Shown here in pieces: positions 44,791 through 53,509 of a DNA stretch of 64,000 nt. The notes beneath the pieces were generated by a model. The model searched no databases and had not been told where the DNA came from. It was given only the letters and a program-made list of their open reading frames with translations. The stretch covers positions 440,501 through 504,500 of the forward strand of contig NZ_CP040517.1 of NCBI RefSeq assembly GCF_005849285.1, read 5' to 3'. The first letter of the stretch is position 1, and the number at the start of each line of letters is the position of its first letter. The translations under genes were made by a program, and so were the position numbers. This DNA comes from Luteithermobacter gelatinilyticus. Its GTDB lineage: Bacteria > Pseudomonadota > Alphaproteobacteria > Sphingomonadales > Emcibacteraceae.

Positions 44791-45774
44791 TTAGGAGCAG
44801 GCCGTATCCCTTCTATTTCCGGCCTGTTTCCAGAGGTTTTTCCCGATTTTTCCAATCTTGCCGACTTTGCTCACATTAAAAATCAGCACACAGGAAATGG
44901 ACAGAACCACGCCGCCCCATCCGATCAGATTAATCGGGGCATAGACGATTTTTTCGGGCACAACCAGCCAGGTCAGGAAACTGGCCAAGATCGTGACCAA
45001 TGGCGTGAGGGCTACCACCGAACTGACCTGGGTGGTCTCCCAGTGTTTCAGGCTTTCACTGAAGGCTCCATAAGCGATCAAGGTGTTAAAGGCACAAAAG
45101 ATCAGAATGCCCCAGTCTGCAGAGTCCAACCGCAGGAGATCTTCCGGAGTGCTCAATGGCGCCAGAAGAACTAACGCCTGAAGATAAATAAACAGCAAAA
45201 TGTTCGATGAGGACAGTTTGCCAAATAGGGTGCGTTGTAACAGGGCGTAGAAGCTCCAGATCAGAGCCGCGCCGATGGCGATTCCAACCCCGGTCAGAAG
45301 CCGGTCGTCGGCAGTACCGAATTCCGCCAATGAGTCGTTGAAAAACAGGAGAATGCCTGTCACCAACCCCAGGGCGCAGGCGATCTGGAGGGCGGTCAGC
45401 CGTTCCTTGAAAAAGATGATACCGCCCAACGCCAGAAAAATCGGGGTGGTCTGGGAGACGATGGTCAGGGCATTGGGGGTGATGAATTCCAGCGCGTAAA
45501 TAAACCCGACATAATCAATAATCAAAAACAGGCCGGCAAAAAACAGGATCCCCCAGTCCTTTTTGCTCAGGGCCTGGTATTCCCCCAGTTTGCCGCGCAG
45601 GAACTGGATCATAAGACTGAAAACGGCGGCCACCATGAAGCGGAACCAGGTCACGGTGACGGAATCCAGCTTTTCCAGGGAAAACAGCAGGGCAATGGGC
45701 AGGATCCCCCAAAACAGCACAGTCACCGCAATATAAAACAGACCGGTTCTGAAATTTTTTTCGTAAAGCGGCAT
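44791..45774 (-). CDS. EamA/DMT family transporter
   Basis: A 327-residue integral membrane protein with ten hydrophobic helices arranged as two EamA repeats of about five helices (first ending near the ITPNALTIVSQTTPIFLALGG motif, second near VSSVVALTPLVTILASF). The hydrophilic, lysine-rich C-terminal tail (residues 300-327) is a family-untypical addition. Such exporters move amino acids, nucleosides or drugs; the substrate cannot be told. It is divergent from the GntP gene. Confidence 0.88.
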   Translation of the reverse strand: MPLYEKNFRTGLFYIAVTVLFWGILPIALLFSLEKLDSVTVTWFRFMVAAVFSLMIQFLRGKLGEYQALSKKDWGILFFAGLFLIIDYVGFIYALEFITPNALTIVSQTTPIFLALGGIIFFKERLTALQIACALGLVTGILLFFNDSLAEFGTADDRLLTGVGIAIGAALIWSFYALLQRTLFGKLSSSNILLFIYLQALVLLAPLSTPEDLLRLDSADWGILIFCAFNTLIAYGAFSESLKHWETTQVSSVVALTPLVTILASFLTWLVVPEKIVYAPINLIGWGGVVLSISCVLIFNVSKVGKIGKIGKNLWKQAGNRRDTACS

Positions 45775-45934
45775 GGCGACCCGTCAGAAGTCCGTACATA
45801 TATGGAGATTGATTTTTTGGATGAATGCCCTGAATATAGACCGTCCTGATAAAAGTCAAACGCAATCAGCAAGACAAAAAACGAGTCCGACAAACCCGAA
45901 AGGGATTGGGGCAAGGGTCTGAAAGGGGGACGAC

Positions 45935-47257
45935 ATGTTGAGTATGGCGGGATTGATCGGGGGGCTGATTCTGTTGATCATCCTGACAATCCGGGGGGTG
46001 AATATCCTTATTGCGGCGCCCGTGAGTGCTTTGGTGGTGGCCCTGTCCAGTGATATTGCCCTATTGCCGCAGATGGCGGCGGAAGGCGCGCCCAGTTTCA
46101 CTGTGGATTATATGACCGGTTTTGCCGGGTTCCTGAAGGACTGGTTTATCGTTTTTCTTTTGGGGGCCATGTTTGGCAAGGTGATGGAGGACAGCGGCGC
46201 GGCGGATAGTGTTGCCCACTGGGTAGTTCAGGCGCTGGGTATGAAACATGCCGCGCTTGCGGTCATTCTGGCCTGTGCCATTCTCACCTATGGGGGGGTG
46301 AGTGTGTTCGTGGTGGCTTTTTCAGTTTTTCCCATGGCCCTGAGCCTGTTCAAGGAGGCCAATCTGCCGCGCCGGTTTATTCCGGCGGCGCTGGCCTTTG
46401 GGTCCGTCACCTTCACCATGACCTCGGCGGGATCGGTGGAAATCCAGAACTTCCTGCCTTCAGGCTATCTGGGCACCAATCATTTTGCCGGCTGGCAGGT
46501 GAGTATTATTGTTGCCCTGTTCATGGCGTCCACAGGGATCTGGTGGTTTGAAAAAATGTTGGCCCGGGCAAAGGCCAATGGAGAGATCTTCGAGGCGCGC
46601 GAGGGGGATCCGGAGGAAAAAAACTATGACCGCCTGCCGCCGCCGCTTCTGGGGCTTGTTCCGCTTGTTGTGGTGTTAGGCACCAGTTTTTATTTCAGCG
46701 TAATACTGGATTATGGCAAATCCGCGTTGATTGTGGCGCTGCTGGCGGGCCTGATCGCAGCGGTTGTTATTTACCGCAATCATTTCACCAATCTGGGGGC
46801 GGCGTTGTCGGTGGCCACTTTCGGCGCGCTGATCGCCATCAGCAATACCTGCGCCGTCGTGGGGTTCGGCAGCATTGCCAAACTGACGCCGGCCTTTCAG
46901 GTGGCCCTGGACTATATGACCCATCTGCCAGGCAATGAATTGATCGGGGCAGCGGTGGCGGTGAGTGTGATTGCCGCGCTCACGGGATCGGCGTCCGGCG
47001 GGCAGGCCATTGCCCTGCCATTGCTGGCACCGCATTATCTTGCGCAGGGGGTGGATCCCGAAGCCCTGCATCGGGTGGTGGCGATTTCTTCTGGCGGGCT
47101 CGACTCGCTGCCTCATAATGGTTATGTGGTGACCACGATCCGCGCCATTTGTGGAGAAACCCATAAATCGGCCTATCTACCGGTGGGGGCGCTGACGGTG
47201 GTGATCCCGTTTATTGGGGCTATCCTCGCGATTATCCTGTTCTTGCTTGGTCTCTAG
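45935..47257 (+). CDS. GntP family permease
   Basis: A 440-residue proton symporter of the GntP/gluconate family with about 12-14 membrane helices. Family marks include the DSGAADSVAHWVVQALG stretch after the second helix group, GGVSVFVVAF, the ALTGSASGGQAIALPLLAP motif and HNGYVVTTIRAICGETH near the end. A GAAAGGGGG ribosome site precedes the ATG. Gluconate or a related organic acid is a likely substrate, but none of the flanking genes is a sugar-acid catabolic enzyme. Confidence 0.88.
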   Translation: MLSMAGLIGGLILLIILTIRGVNILIAAPVSALVVALSSDIALLPQMAAEGAPSFTVDYMTGFAGFLKDWFIVFLLGAMFGKVMEDSGAADSVAHWVVQALGMKHAALAVILACAILTYGGVSVFVVAFSVFPMALSLFKEANLPRRFIPAALAFGSVTFTMTSAGSVEIQNFLPSGYLGTNHFAGWQVSIIVALFMASTGIWWFEKMLARAKANGEIFEAREGDPEEKNYDRLPPPLLGLVPLVVVLGTSFYFSVILDYGKSALIVALLAGLIAAVVIYRNHFTNLGAALSVATFGALIAISNTCAVVGFGSIAKLTPAFQVALDYMTHLPGNELIGAAVAVSVIAALTGSASGGQAIALPLLAPHYLAQGVDPEALHRVVAISSGGLDSLPHNGYVVTTIRAICGETHKSAYLPVGALTVVIPFIGAILAIILFLLGL

Positions 47258-47282
47258 AGCGGAATCATGCGATAACGTGTGC

Positions 47283-48296
47283 ATGACGAAAACACCGGAA
47301 GACTTTGCTCCCTATATCCGCATTCTCGGACGCGGCCCCACCAATGCCCGCCACCTGACCCGGGAGGAGGCGCGGGAGGCGTTTGCCGGGGCGCTGTCGG
47401 GCAAGATGGCCGATGTGCAGATCGGCGCTCTGTTGTTGTTGCTGCGTTATCGCGGGGAAGATGCGGCGGAACTGGCCGGCATTGTGGAAGCCATGCGCGA
47501 CAGTCTTGCGGGCAACCCCGCCATGCCGTCGCCGGAAGAAGGGTATCGGGACCTGATTGATTGGCCCTCATATGCGGCGGGCAAAAGCCGGGAACTGCCC
47601 TGGTTCCTACTTTCAGCAAAACTTCTGGCGGAAAACGGCCACAAGGTGTTCATGCACGGTTATAACAGCCATCTGGAAAAGGGACTGGCGACGGAAAACT
47701 GCCTGCCGGCCATAGGCGAGACGGCCTGCCGGTCCCTTGAAGACGCCCGGGAAAAACTTGAAGTGGACAATTTTGCTTTTCTGCCGCTTAAAACCTATTC
47801 CCCGCGCATTCTGGAATTTCTTAAACTGAGACGGTTTTTGGGGGTGCGCTCCATCATCAATACGGCGGTGCGGCTGATTAATCCTTTCCGGGCGGATACC
47901 CTGTTTCTGGGCATTTTCCATCCGCCCTATATCCGGCTCAATCTTGAGGCGGCCAGGCTTCTGGGCCAGCCCCGCCTTGGCGTGGTCAAGGGTGGCGCAG
48001 GTGAAGCAGAACGTAATCCGTTCAAAAAAATCATTCTTTATGCTCTGCTTATGGGGGAAGAAGAGCAGACCGGCTGGCCGGCGGGCCTTAACCCCCGGGA
48101 GGTGGAGAAAATGCCCGTAACGCTGGATCATCTGGGGCGGGTCTGGCGCGGGGAAGTACGGGATGAAAAAGGCCTGGCCACGCTCTTGGGCACGGCGGCG
48201 CAGGCTTTGTATCTGAAGGGATGTGCCGAAACACCTGAACAGGCGGAGAAAATGGCCCGGGTTTATTGGCAGGCTCATCTTTCACAAAGACAATAA
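47283..48296 (+). CDS. YbiB family protein (TrpD2-like nucleic-acid-binding protein)
   Basis: 337 residues of the anthranilate phosphoribosyltransferase-like fold. The N-terminal helical domain (FAGALSGKMADVQIGALLLLLRYRGEDAAELAGIVEAM) is clear, but the phosphoribosyl-pyrophosphate motif is diverged, which fits YbiB (TrpD2), a nucleic-acid binder rather than a tryptophan enzyme. ATG 47283 is chosen by homology; a GTG two codons earlier is possible. It is closely followed by a VOC-fold gene. Confidence 0.8.
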   Translation: MTKTPEDFAPYIRILGRGPTNARHLTREEAREAFAGALSGKMADVQIGALLLLLRYRGEDAAELAGIVEAMRDSLAGNPAMPSPEEGYRDLIDWPSYAAGKSRELPWFLLSAKLLAENGHKVFMHGYNSHLEKGLATENCLPAIGETACRSLEDAREKLEVDNFAFLPLKTYSPRILEFLKLRRFLGVRSIINTAVRLINPFRADTLFLGIFHPPYIRLNLEAARLLGQPRLGVVKGGAGEAERNPFKKIILYALLMGEEEQTGWPAGLNPREVEKMPVTLDHLGRVWRGEVRDEKGLATLLGTAAQALYLKGCAETPEQAEKMARVYWQAHLSQRQ

Positions 48297-48309
48297 GGGA
48301 GAAAATATT

Positions 48310-48708
48310 ATGGCACGTGTGCTGGGTCCGGGGGGATTCTTTTTCAAGGTCAATGATCCGGAGAACCTGAAACAATGGTACAGCCGTCATCTGGGGTTGG
48401 CGTTTGATGAATATGGCGGTGTAAAGTTCGATTTTGCGGAACAGGCGCAGTCGGACCGCGAGTCCTATGTGTTGTGGGGCATGTTCCGGGCGGATACAGA
48501 CTATTTTGGTCCCCACAAACATGATTTTATGTTTAATTTCCGGGTTGATGACCTGGACGGGATTCTGGAAAGATTGGCGGCGGAAGGGGTGGAAATCCTG
48601 CCCGAGCGGGAAGAGGAATATTACGGCCGTTTTGCCTGGGTCCTGGACCCGGAAGGCCACAAGATCGAACTGTGGGAACCGCCGCTCAGACAGGGTGACA
48701 CCCAATAG
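48310..48708 (+). CDS. VOC family protein (glyoxalase/bleomycin-resistance fold)
   Basis: 132 residues. The beta-alpha-beta-beta-beta modules of the VOC fold are evident: GFFFKVNDPENLKQWYSRHLGLAF at the start, and the metal-site glutamate ending FAWVLDPEGHKIELWEPP. The start at 48310 follows AAGGGAG. Specific activity (dioxygenase, glyoxalase or resistance) is not determined. Thirteen bases separate it from the upstream ybiB-like gene. Confidence 0.88.
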   Translation: MARVLGPGGFFFKVNDPENLKQWYSRHLGLAFDEYGGVKFDFAEQAQSDRESYVLWGMFRADTDYFGPHKHDFMFNFRVDDLDGILERLAAEGVEILPEREEEYYGRFAWVLDPEGHKIELWEPPLRQGDTQ

Positions 48709-48718
48709 GGAGGCGGAA

Positions 48719-48732
48719 GCAATTTACTCTAA
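48719..48732. repeat. Short CTAG-type remnant at the MATE gene end
   Basis: GCAATTTACTCTAA repeats the ends of the CTAG elements. The CTA at 48729-48731 is the TAG stop of the minus-strand MATE gene. No other arm is seen. Confidence 0.4.
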
Positions 48733-50084
48733 GCAAGTCGCCGGATGGTGCGCCTAATCCAGATATAGGCTATAAGCCCGGTAACCAGGTTTGCAGCGCT
48801 GAGAACGGCGAAAATCACAGGCAGATTAAAATAATAGGCAGCCAGGATAATCAATGGCAGCGGCAGCACTACGGTGCGTAAGGTAGAGATCATTACGCCG
48901 GGCAGTGGTTTGCCGAGGCCGTTGAAGGTGGCGTTGGCAGTCATGACAAAACCGTAAGCGCCGTAAGACAGCGGCACGATGGAAAGATAGGCGGTGGCCA
49001 CTTCCACGATGCGGGCATCGTCGTTAAACAGGCTGGCAAGCGGTTCTGCCACAAGCGCGATAAGAACCGCCAGCACAATCCCCCAGCTCACACAGAAAAC
49101 GGCGCAGATCTTCATGGCCTGTTCAATGCGCTCATATTGATGTGCCCCCAGGTTCTGCCCGGCAAAGGGACCGATCACGGCGGAAAGAGCAAAAAAGAAA
49201 ATCATTGCCAGGGATTCGATGGAGGTGGCTACATGGGTGCCGGCCACGGCCTTGACGCCGTATTCTGAAATAATGGCGATCAGGATCAGGGCGGCGATCG
49301 GAATGATCATGTTGGTGCCTGCCGCGGGCAGCCCTACATGCAGGATTTTGCGCAAGGACGGGCGAAAGGCGCTGATCACCTTGCGGCTGAACTGAAGCAC
49401 TTCAAAGCGGTGATAAAGATATCCGTAAATGGCCAGGAACGACCCGCCGCGGGCGATCAGGGTGGCCAGGGCGGCGCCCTCCAGTTCCAGTCGTGGGAAT
49501 CCCAGCAGGCCGAAAATCAGGATTGGATCGAGAATGGCGTTGGCCACGGCGGCCCAGATGTTGATGTGGGTCTGCAGGATGGTGTTGCCCATGGCGCGCA
49601 TGATGCCCTGGCCGACCATCGGGGCAATGATGAACAGGGTGGAAAAATACCAGATGGTCACATAGTCACGGATCAGCGGCATGATTTTTTCATCGGCACC
49701 AATCAGGGTAAACAGTGGATCAACGGTCAGAAGACCGACCACCGTAAAGGTCAGCGAAAAAATGACGCAGATCAGAAAGGCATTGGTGGACAAACGGATC
49801 ATTTCCGCATGGTCCTTCTGGCCATAGGCGCGGGCGAGCACCGAGGAGGTGCCCGCACTCAATCCGATAGAAGCGGCCACCACCACCATGGCAACGCGGG
49901 AGACATATCCCACCGCGGCAAGCTCCTGGGGACCAAGCTGTCCCACGAAATAGAGATCCACATTGATAAAGGCCATCGTACAGAAAATGCCGATCACCAT
50001 CGGCAGGGCCATGTCCAGAAGGTGTTTGTGAACGGCGCCCTGGGTAAGGTCTCTGTGAATCGGCTTTTTTGAATTGGTGGCCAT
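48729..50084 (-). CDS. MATE family multidrug/toxin efflux transporter
   Basis: A 451-residue, 12-helix antiporter of the NorM/DinF type, with internal pseudo-symmetry of two six-helix halves. Marks are the N-terminal PMVIGIFCTMAFINVDLYFVGQLG, GLSAGTSSVLARAYGQKD, and LSAVIGPFAGQNLGAHQYERI in the second half. The stop codon is provided by a CTAG-type remnant. It exports cationic compounds with sodium or protons in relatives; substrate unknown. Confidence 0.92.
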   Translation of the reverse strand: MATNSKKPIHRDLTQGAVHKHLLDMALPMVIGIFCTMAFINVDLYFVGQLGPQELAAVGYVSRVAMVVVAASIGLSAGTSSVLARAYGQKDHAEMIRLSTNAFLICVIFSLTFTVVGLLTVDPLFTLIGADEKIMPLIRDYVTIWYFSTLFIIAPMVGQGIMRAMGNTILQTHINIWAAVANAILDPILIFGLLGFPRLELEGAALATLIARGGSFLAIYGYLYHRFEVLQFSRKVISAFRPSLRKILHVGLPAAGTNMIIPIAALILIAIISEYGVKAVAGTHVATSIESLAMIFFFALSAVIGPFAGQNLGAHQYERIEQAMKICAVFCVSWGIVLAVLIALVAEPLASLFNDDARIVEVATAYLSIVPLSYGAYGFVMTANATFNGLGKPLPGVMISTLRTVVLPLPLIILAAYYFNLPVIFAVLSAANLVTGLIAYIWIRRTIRRLA

Positions 50085-50321
50085 AAACGCGGGATCCCTG
50101 GTGACGAGTGGTTATAAGTATTTTTTTGAGTTTCACAGATGGGATAAAAACACGACTTTTTCAAGAAAGCCAGTTTTCTTTAATTCAGAGAAGATGTCCG
50201 TGAGGAACGCCGCAGGGCGGTTTTCTACAGGACCGGTCGCTTCTTTCCCGCTTTTTCTTGTCAATCTCTTGCCAGTTCTCTTGTCAACTTGGGGGGGCAG
50301 CGTATATGGTGTGACGTCATT

Positions 50322-50350
50322 GGTTACAGCAAGAGGGGGTTACAGCAAGA
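50322..50350 (+). repeat. Two tandem 16-base repeats before yaaA
   Basis: GGTTACAGCAAGA occurs at 50322-50334 and 50338-50350 (period 16). A small local duplication in the leader that affects which start codon looks best. Confidence 0.6.
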
Positions 50351-50361
50351 TGGAGAAGGGG

Positions 50362-51135
50362 ATGCTGGTTATCGTTTCGCCCGCGAAAAAACTGGATTAT
50401 GAGACGGAAATTACGGCCCAGACCTGGAGCGAACCGGACTTTCTTGAAGACAGTGCGGAACTGATCAAAACGGCGCGGCAATTGACACGCTCGGAGATTG
50501 CCGGACTGATGAAGCTCAGCGATAGTCTTGCCGATCTCAATTATCGGCGCTTCCACGATTTTTCCACCCCCTTCACCCCGGCTAATGCCCGTCCGGCCAT
50601 CTATGCGTTCAAGGGAGACACCTATGTCGGACTGGATGCGCCCAGCCTCACGAAAGAAGACCTTGATTATGCTCAGGACCATCTGCGTATCCTCTCAGGG
50701 CTTTACGGCCTTTTGCGGCCGCTGGACCTGATGCAGGCATACCGGCTGGAAATGGGCTGCCGGCTCAGCAATCCGCGGGGCCGCAATCTTTATGATTTTT
50801 GGGGCGATAAGCTGACCGAGGCGCTTAATACCCTCCTCGAACAGCAGAACAGCGATGTGCTGGTTAACTGTGCATCCAATGAATATTTCAAAGCCATAAA
50901 ACCCAAAAACCTCAAAGCGCGTGTCATCACTCCGACCTTCAAACAGGTCAAGGATGGCAAGGTCAAGTCACTGGGGATGATGGCGAAACGGGCCCGGGGC
51001 ATGATGGCGCGCTTTATCATCCAGAACCGGATCGAAACCCCGGAGGATCTGAAAAAATTCGATATGGACGGGTATGTCTTCCAGCCGGCCCTATCCGACC
51101 ATGAAAATTTTGTTTTCCATAAGATCAGCCAGTAG
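50362..51135 (+). CDS. yaaA: Peroxide stress protein YaaA
   Basis: 257 residues from ATG 50362, giving the canonical start MLVIVSPAKKLDYET; an ATG at 50350 adds four residues and is also plausible. Conserved blocks: KLSDSLADLNYRRF, AIYAFKGDTYVGLDA and the ILSGLYGLLRPLDLMQAYRLEMG motif. In E. coli YaaA lowers free iron and protects DNA and proteins from hydrogen peroxide. It has a DNA-binding fold. The gene is divergent from the MATE gene and 12 bases from the TauE gene. Confidence 0.92.
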   Translation: MLVIVSPAKKLDYETEITAQTWSEPDFLEDSAELIKTARQLTRSEIAGLMKLSDSLADLNYRRFHDFSTPFTPANARPAIYAFKGDTYVGLDAPSLTKEDLDYAQDHLRILSGLYGLLRPLDLMQAYRLEMGCRLSNPRGRNLYDFWGDKLTEALNTLLEQQNSDVLVNCASNEYFKAIKPKNLKARVITPTFKQVKDGKVKSLGMMAKRARGMMARFIIQNRIETPEDLKKFDMDGYVFQPALSDHENFVFHKISQ

Positions 51136-51147
51136 GGCGGCCGTCGT

Positions 51148-51909
51148 ATGGCCGATAGCCTGCCCTTTTTTCTGCTGGCGGCTCCGCTGGTTCTGCTGAC
51201 CGGAATTTCCAAGGGAGGGTTTGCCAATGGTCTGGGCAGTATTACGGTGCCGCTCCTGTCGGTGCTGATTGACCCGCGCCAGGCGGCGGGCATCATGCTG
51301 CCCATTTTGTGTTTCATGGATCTTCTGGCGCTCTGGCAGTATCGCCGGGGCTGGGACGCCACCAGTCTCAGGCTCATGATCCCCGGAGCGCTTATCGGCA
51401 TTGGCATTGGTACCCTCACCTTCCATCTCATGAATGTGGATATGCTGCGTCTGGTGGTGGGGCTGATGGCGGTTTATTTTGTTCTGAATTTCCTGTGGGC
51501 AAAAGTGCGGCAAAGCGCGCCGAAGGCCAAGGGACATAACCCGGCTAAGGGTGGCTTGTTTGGCCTGCTTGCCGGCTTTGTCAGTTTTGTGGCGCATGCG
51601 GGCGGGCCGCCAGTGGCCATGTATTTGTTGCCGCTCAGGCTGCACAAAACAACTTTGGTGGCTACCTCTGTGGTGTTTTTTACCACTGTGAATTATGTGA
51701 AGCTTATCCCTTATGCCTGGCTCGGACAGCTGTCGCCCGGCAATCTCAGAACCTCGCTGATCCTGCTGCCGCTGGCGCCGCTGGGCATCTGGCTGGGCGC
51801 CTGGATGCATCGGAATTTTTCCGACCGGCTGTTTTATGTGTTTTTTTACGGTGTGCTGTTTGTGGTAGGGGTGAAGCTCACGGTGGAGGGCCTGTGGGCC
51901 CTCCTGTAA
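51148..51909 (+). CDS. TauE/SafE family sulfite/anion exporter-like protein
   Basis: A 253-residue membrane protein with about eight helices and the family GISKGGFANGLGSI motif after the first helix, the HAGGPPVAMYLLP motif in the middle, and a duplicated-half layout. These proteins move sulfite, sulfoacetate or other organic anions; the substrate cannot be told here. It is 12 bases downstream of yaaA and convergent with the DUF1134 gene (7 bases between stops). Confidence 0.85.
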   Translation: MADSLPFFLLAAPLVLLTGISKGGFANGLGSITVPLLSVLIDPRQAAGIMLPILCFMDLLALWQYRRGWDATSLRLMIPGALIGIGIGTLTFHLMNVDMLRLVVGLMAVYFVLNFLWAKVRQSAPKAKGHNPAKGGLFGLLAGFVSFVAHAGGPPVAMYLLPLRLHKTTLVATSVVFFTTVNYVKLIPYAWLGQLSPGNLRTSLILLPLAPLGIWLGAWMHRNFSDRLFYVFFYGVLFVVGVKLTVEGLWALL

Positions 51910-51916
51910 AATGAGA

Positions 51917-52531
51917 TCAGAACGGGATCCAGTCGCGATCCTTGGTCAGATGCATATAACCGATATTGGCGCCGGCTCGCAGGCCGACCCCGACCCGGAT
52001 CGGGGCGATGATGATATCGTCCTTTTGCTGATAGTTCATCCCCAGGCCGCCGATGTAATAGAAACTGCCTTCCACGGCCGGAAAGCGTTGATAGATGTCG
52101 TGGACGTCATGGAGGTTATAGACCAGCGCAAAAACCCGTGAGGCGTTGCCGCCCACATCAAAGCCGATGGATGGTCCTTTCCAGTAGATGCGGCTGTCGC
52201 CTTCGATTTTGTGGGACAGAGTGCCGTCGCCATATCTGAGCCCCACCACCAGTGCACCGCTGCCTTCGGTGCCGATGATATAGGCGTTGGGCCGTCCGTG
52301 ATCCTTGAACGCCTTTTCAATGAGTTTCGCCAGGGCCTCGGACCCGCCGCCCAGGAAGTCGGACGCGGCGTTCATGATGCTTTTTTCATCATAGGTATTG
52401 GCGTAATTGGTCCCGTCCTGGTTCTGGCGGTACTTGCTGCCGTCAACCGGTTTGTCGCCCTGGCCGCTGCTGGCGCAGCCGGACAATATCAGCATGCTGG
52501 AAAACAAAGCGGTTATCAGGATGTTACGCAT
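51917..52531 (-). CDS. DUF1134 family lipoprotein
   Basis: A 204-residue lipoprotein: signal peptide MRNILITALFSSMLIL, lipobox LSGC with lipidated C19. The mature protein contains the DUF1134 sequence with ITGTEGSGA-like and GGNASRVFALVYNL motifs, ending GANIGYMHLTKDRDWIPF. The family is nearly restricted to alphaproteobacteria and is of unknown function. It follows the DUF2842 gene, probably one transcript. Confidence 0.86.
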   Translation of the reverse strand: MRNILITALFSSMLILSGCASSGQGDKPVDGSKYRQNQDGTNYANTYDEKSIMNAASDFLGGGSEALAKLIEKAFKDHGRPNAYIIGTEGSGALVVGLRYGDGTLSHKIEGDSRIYWKGPSIGFDVGGNASRVFALVYNLHDVHDIYQRFPAVEGSFYYIGGLGMNYQQKDDIIIAPIRVGVGLRAGANIGYMHLTKDRDWIPF

Positions 52532-52558
52532 GTGATCCCCTTTTTAAAAGTGGCCCGC

Positions 52559-52780
52559 TCAGCGGGGCTGATCCTGGTCGGCTTTGTGAGAAAAGGTCCG
52601 GTTGAGGACCCAGTAAGCCGGGAATATCCAAACGATACCTGCAATAAGGTAGCAGATCAACTGCATCACAATCTGATCTGCAAAAATGGCTTCAATAAGG
52701 CGGCTGGCAAGCAAGGCATAGACAGACAGTCCGATCATGAGGATGACAATGCCAAACAGTTTTTTCAGGGAAGGTCGCAT
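52559..52780 (-). CDS. DUF2842 family small membrane protein
   Basis: 73 residues with two membrane helices. MRPSLKKLFGIVILMIGLSVYALLASRL and the AGIVWIFPAYWVLNRTF ending fit the alphaproteobacterial DUF2842 family. ATG 52780 is preferred; a TTG at 52810 would add ten residues. It lies 27 bases upstream of the DUF1134 gene in the same direction. Function unknown. Confidence 0.72.
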   Translation of the reverse strand: MRPSLKKLFGIVILMIGLSVYALLASRLIEAIFADQIVMQLICYLIAGIVWIFPAYWVLNRTFSHKADQDQPR

Positions 52781-52843
52781 GGCGGGTATCTCGATCTGTT
52801 GCTCTCTCAATTTATCTCGGTTGGGGTATTTCCGTTATGGGAC

Positions 52844-52975
52844 TCAGGACATCAGGCCGATCATCCGAAAAACATAGATCATGAGATGAATTCCGGCATA
52901 AGCCCCAAGGCCCAGCACGACGGCAATGATCATCAGGCGCAGATGTGTTTGAAGGGTGCTCAGGAATTTTTTCAA
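52844..52975 (-). CDS. Small hypothetical membrane protein, coupled to Nudix gene
   Basis: If started at TTG 52975, the frame gives about 43 residues: a basic N-terminus (KKFLSTLQTH) and one membrane helix (IIAVVLGLGAYAGIHLMIYVF). The TTG forms a TTGA overlap with the Nudix stop, typical of coupled translation. A longer frame starting at 53044 overlaps the Nudix gene more and is less likely. I do not recognise the family; it may be a small-membrane partner or simply spurious. Confidence 0.4.
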   Translation of the reverse strand: MKKFLSTLQTHLRLMIIAVVLGLGAYAGIHLMIYVFRMIGLMS

Positions 52976-53421
52976 AATCTCAGCTTTCCGTCCGGATATT
53001 TGCGTCTGTAGCCTTTCAGAATCATCTTTTCCGTTGCTGACCATAAACCATAATCAGACAAGTCGCCAAGCGGAACCCATCGGGCGTCAATGGCGTCATC
53101 TCCCGGAACGATATCTCCCCCCGCATAAAGTCCCACAAAGTCGATCAGGCTGTAATGATGCCGGATGGCGCCGCTCTCGTCCGGGTCAATGAGGTCCAGC
53201 ACATCCAGCAGTTCCAGGTCCTTCACCCGGATGCTGGTTTCTTCAAGAACTTCCCGTGCCGCTGTCTGGTGAAGACTTTCCCCCAAATTCTGGGCACCGC
53301 CGGGAATACTCCAACGGTCCTTTTTGGGCGGTTTTCTGCGCCGGATAAGCAGTACCTCGTCCTGGCGGAACACCACGGTGCCTACGGCGACGATCGGACG
53401 GTCGGGATACTCCCTTTTCAT
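52972..53421 (-). CDS. Nudix hydrolase
   Basis: A 149-residue Nudix protein. The Nudix box is complete: GGAQNLGESLHQTAAREVLEETSI contains the GX5EX7REVXEEX pattern. Most such enzymes hydrolyse a nucleoside diphosphate linked to another group, for house-cleaning. It begins directly at the divergent region facing the SRAP gene. Exact substrate unknown. Confidence 0.92.
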   Translation of the reverse strand: MKREYPDRPIVAVGTVVFRQDEVLLIRRRKPPKKDRWSIPGGAQNLGESLHQTAAREVLEETSIRVKDLELLDVLDLIDPDESGAIRHHYSLIDFVGLYAGGDIVPGDDAIDARWVPLGDLSDYGLWSATEKMILKGYRRKYPDGKLRF

Positions 53422-53509
53422 TCAGTTGTTCTCCTGTATGCTTGTTCGGGCGTGAGCAGACTATTGGGCATCGGAACGAAATAGGCAAGGGGGAATTGAG
53501 CGGTTTACC

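Noticed and set aside
52976-53044. Longer start (66 residues) for the small membrane protein
   Set aside because: It would overlap the Nudix gene by 73 bases; the TTG at 52975 gives a simpler coupled arrangement.
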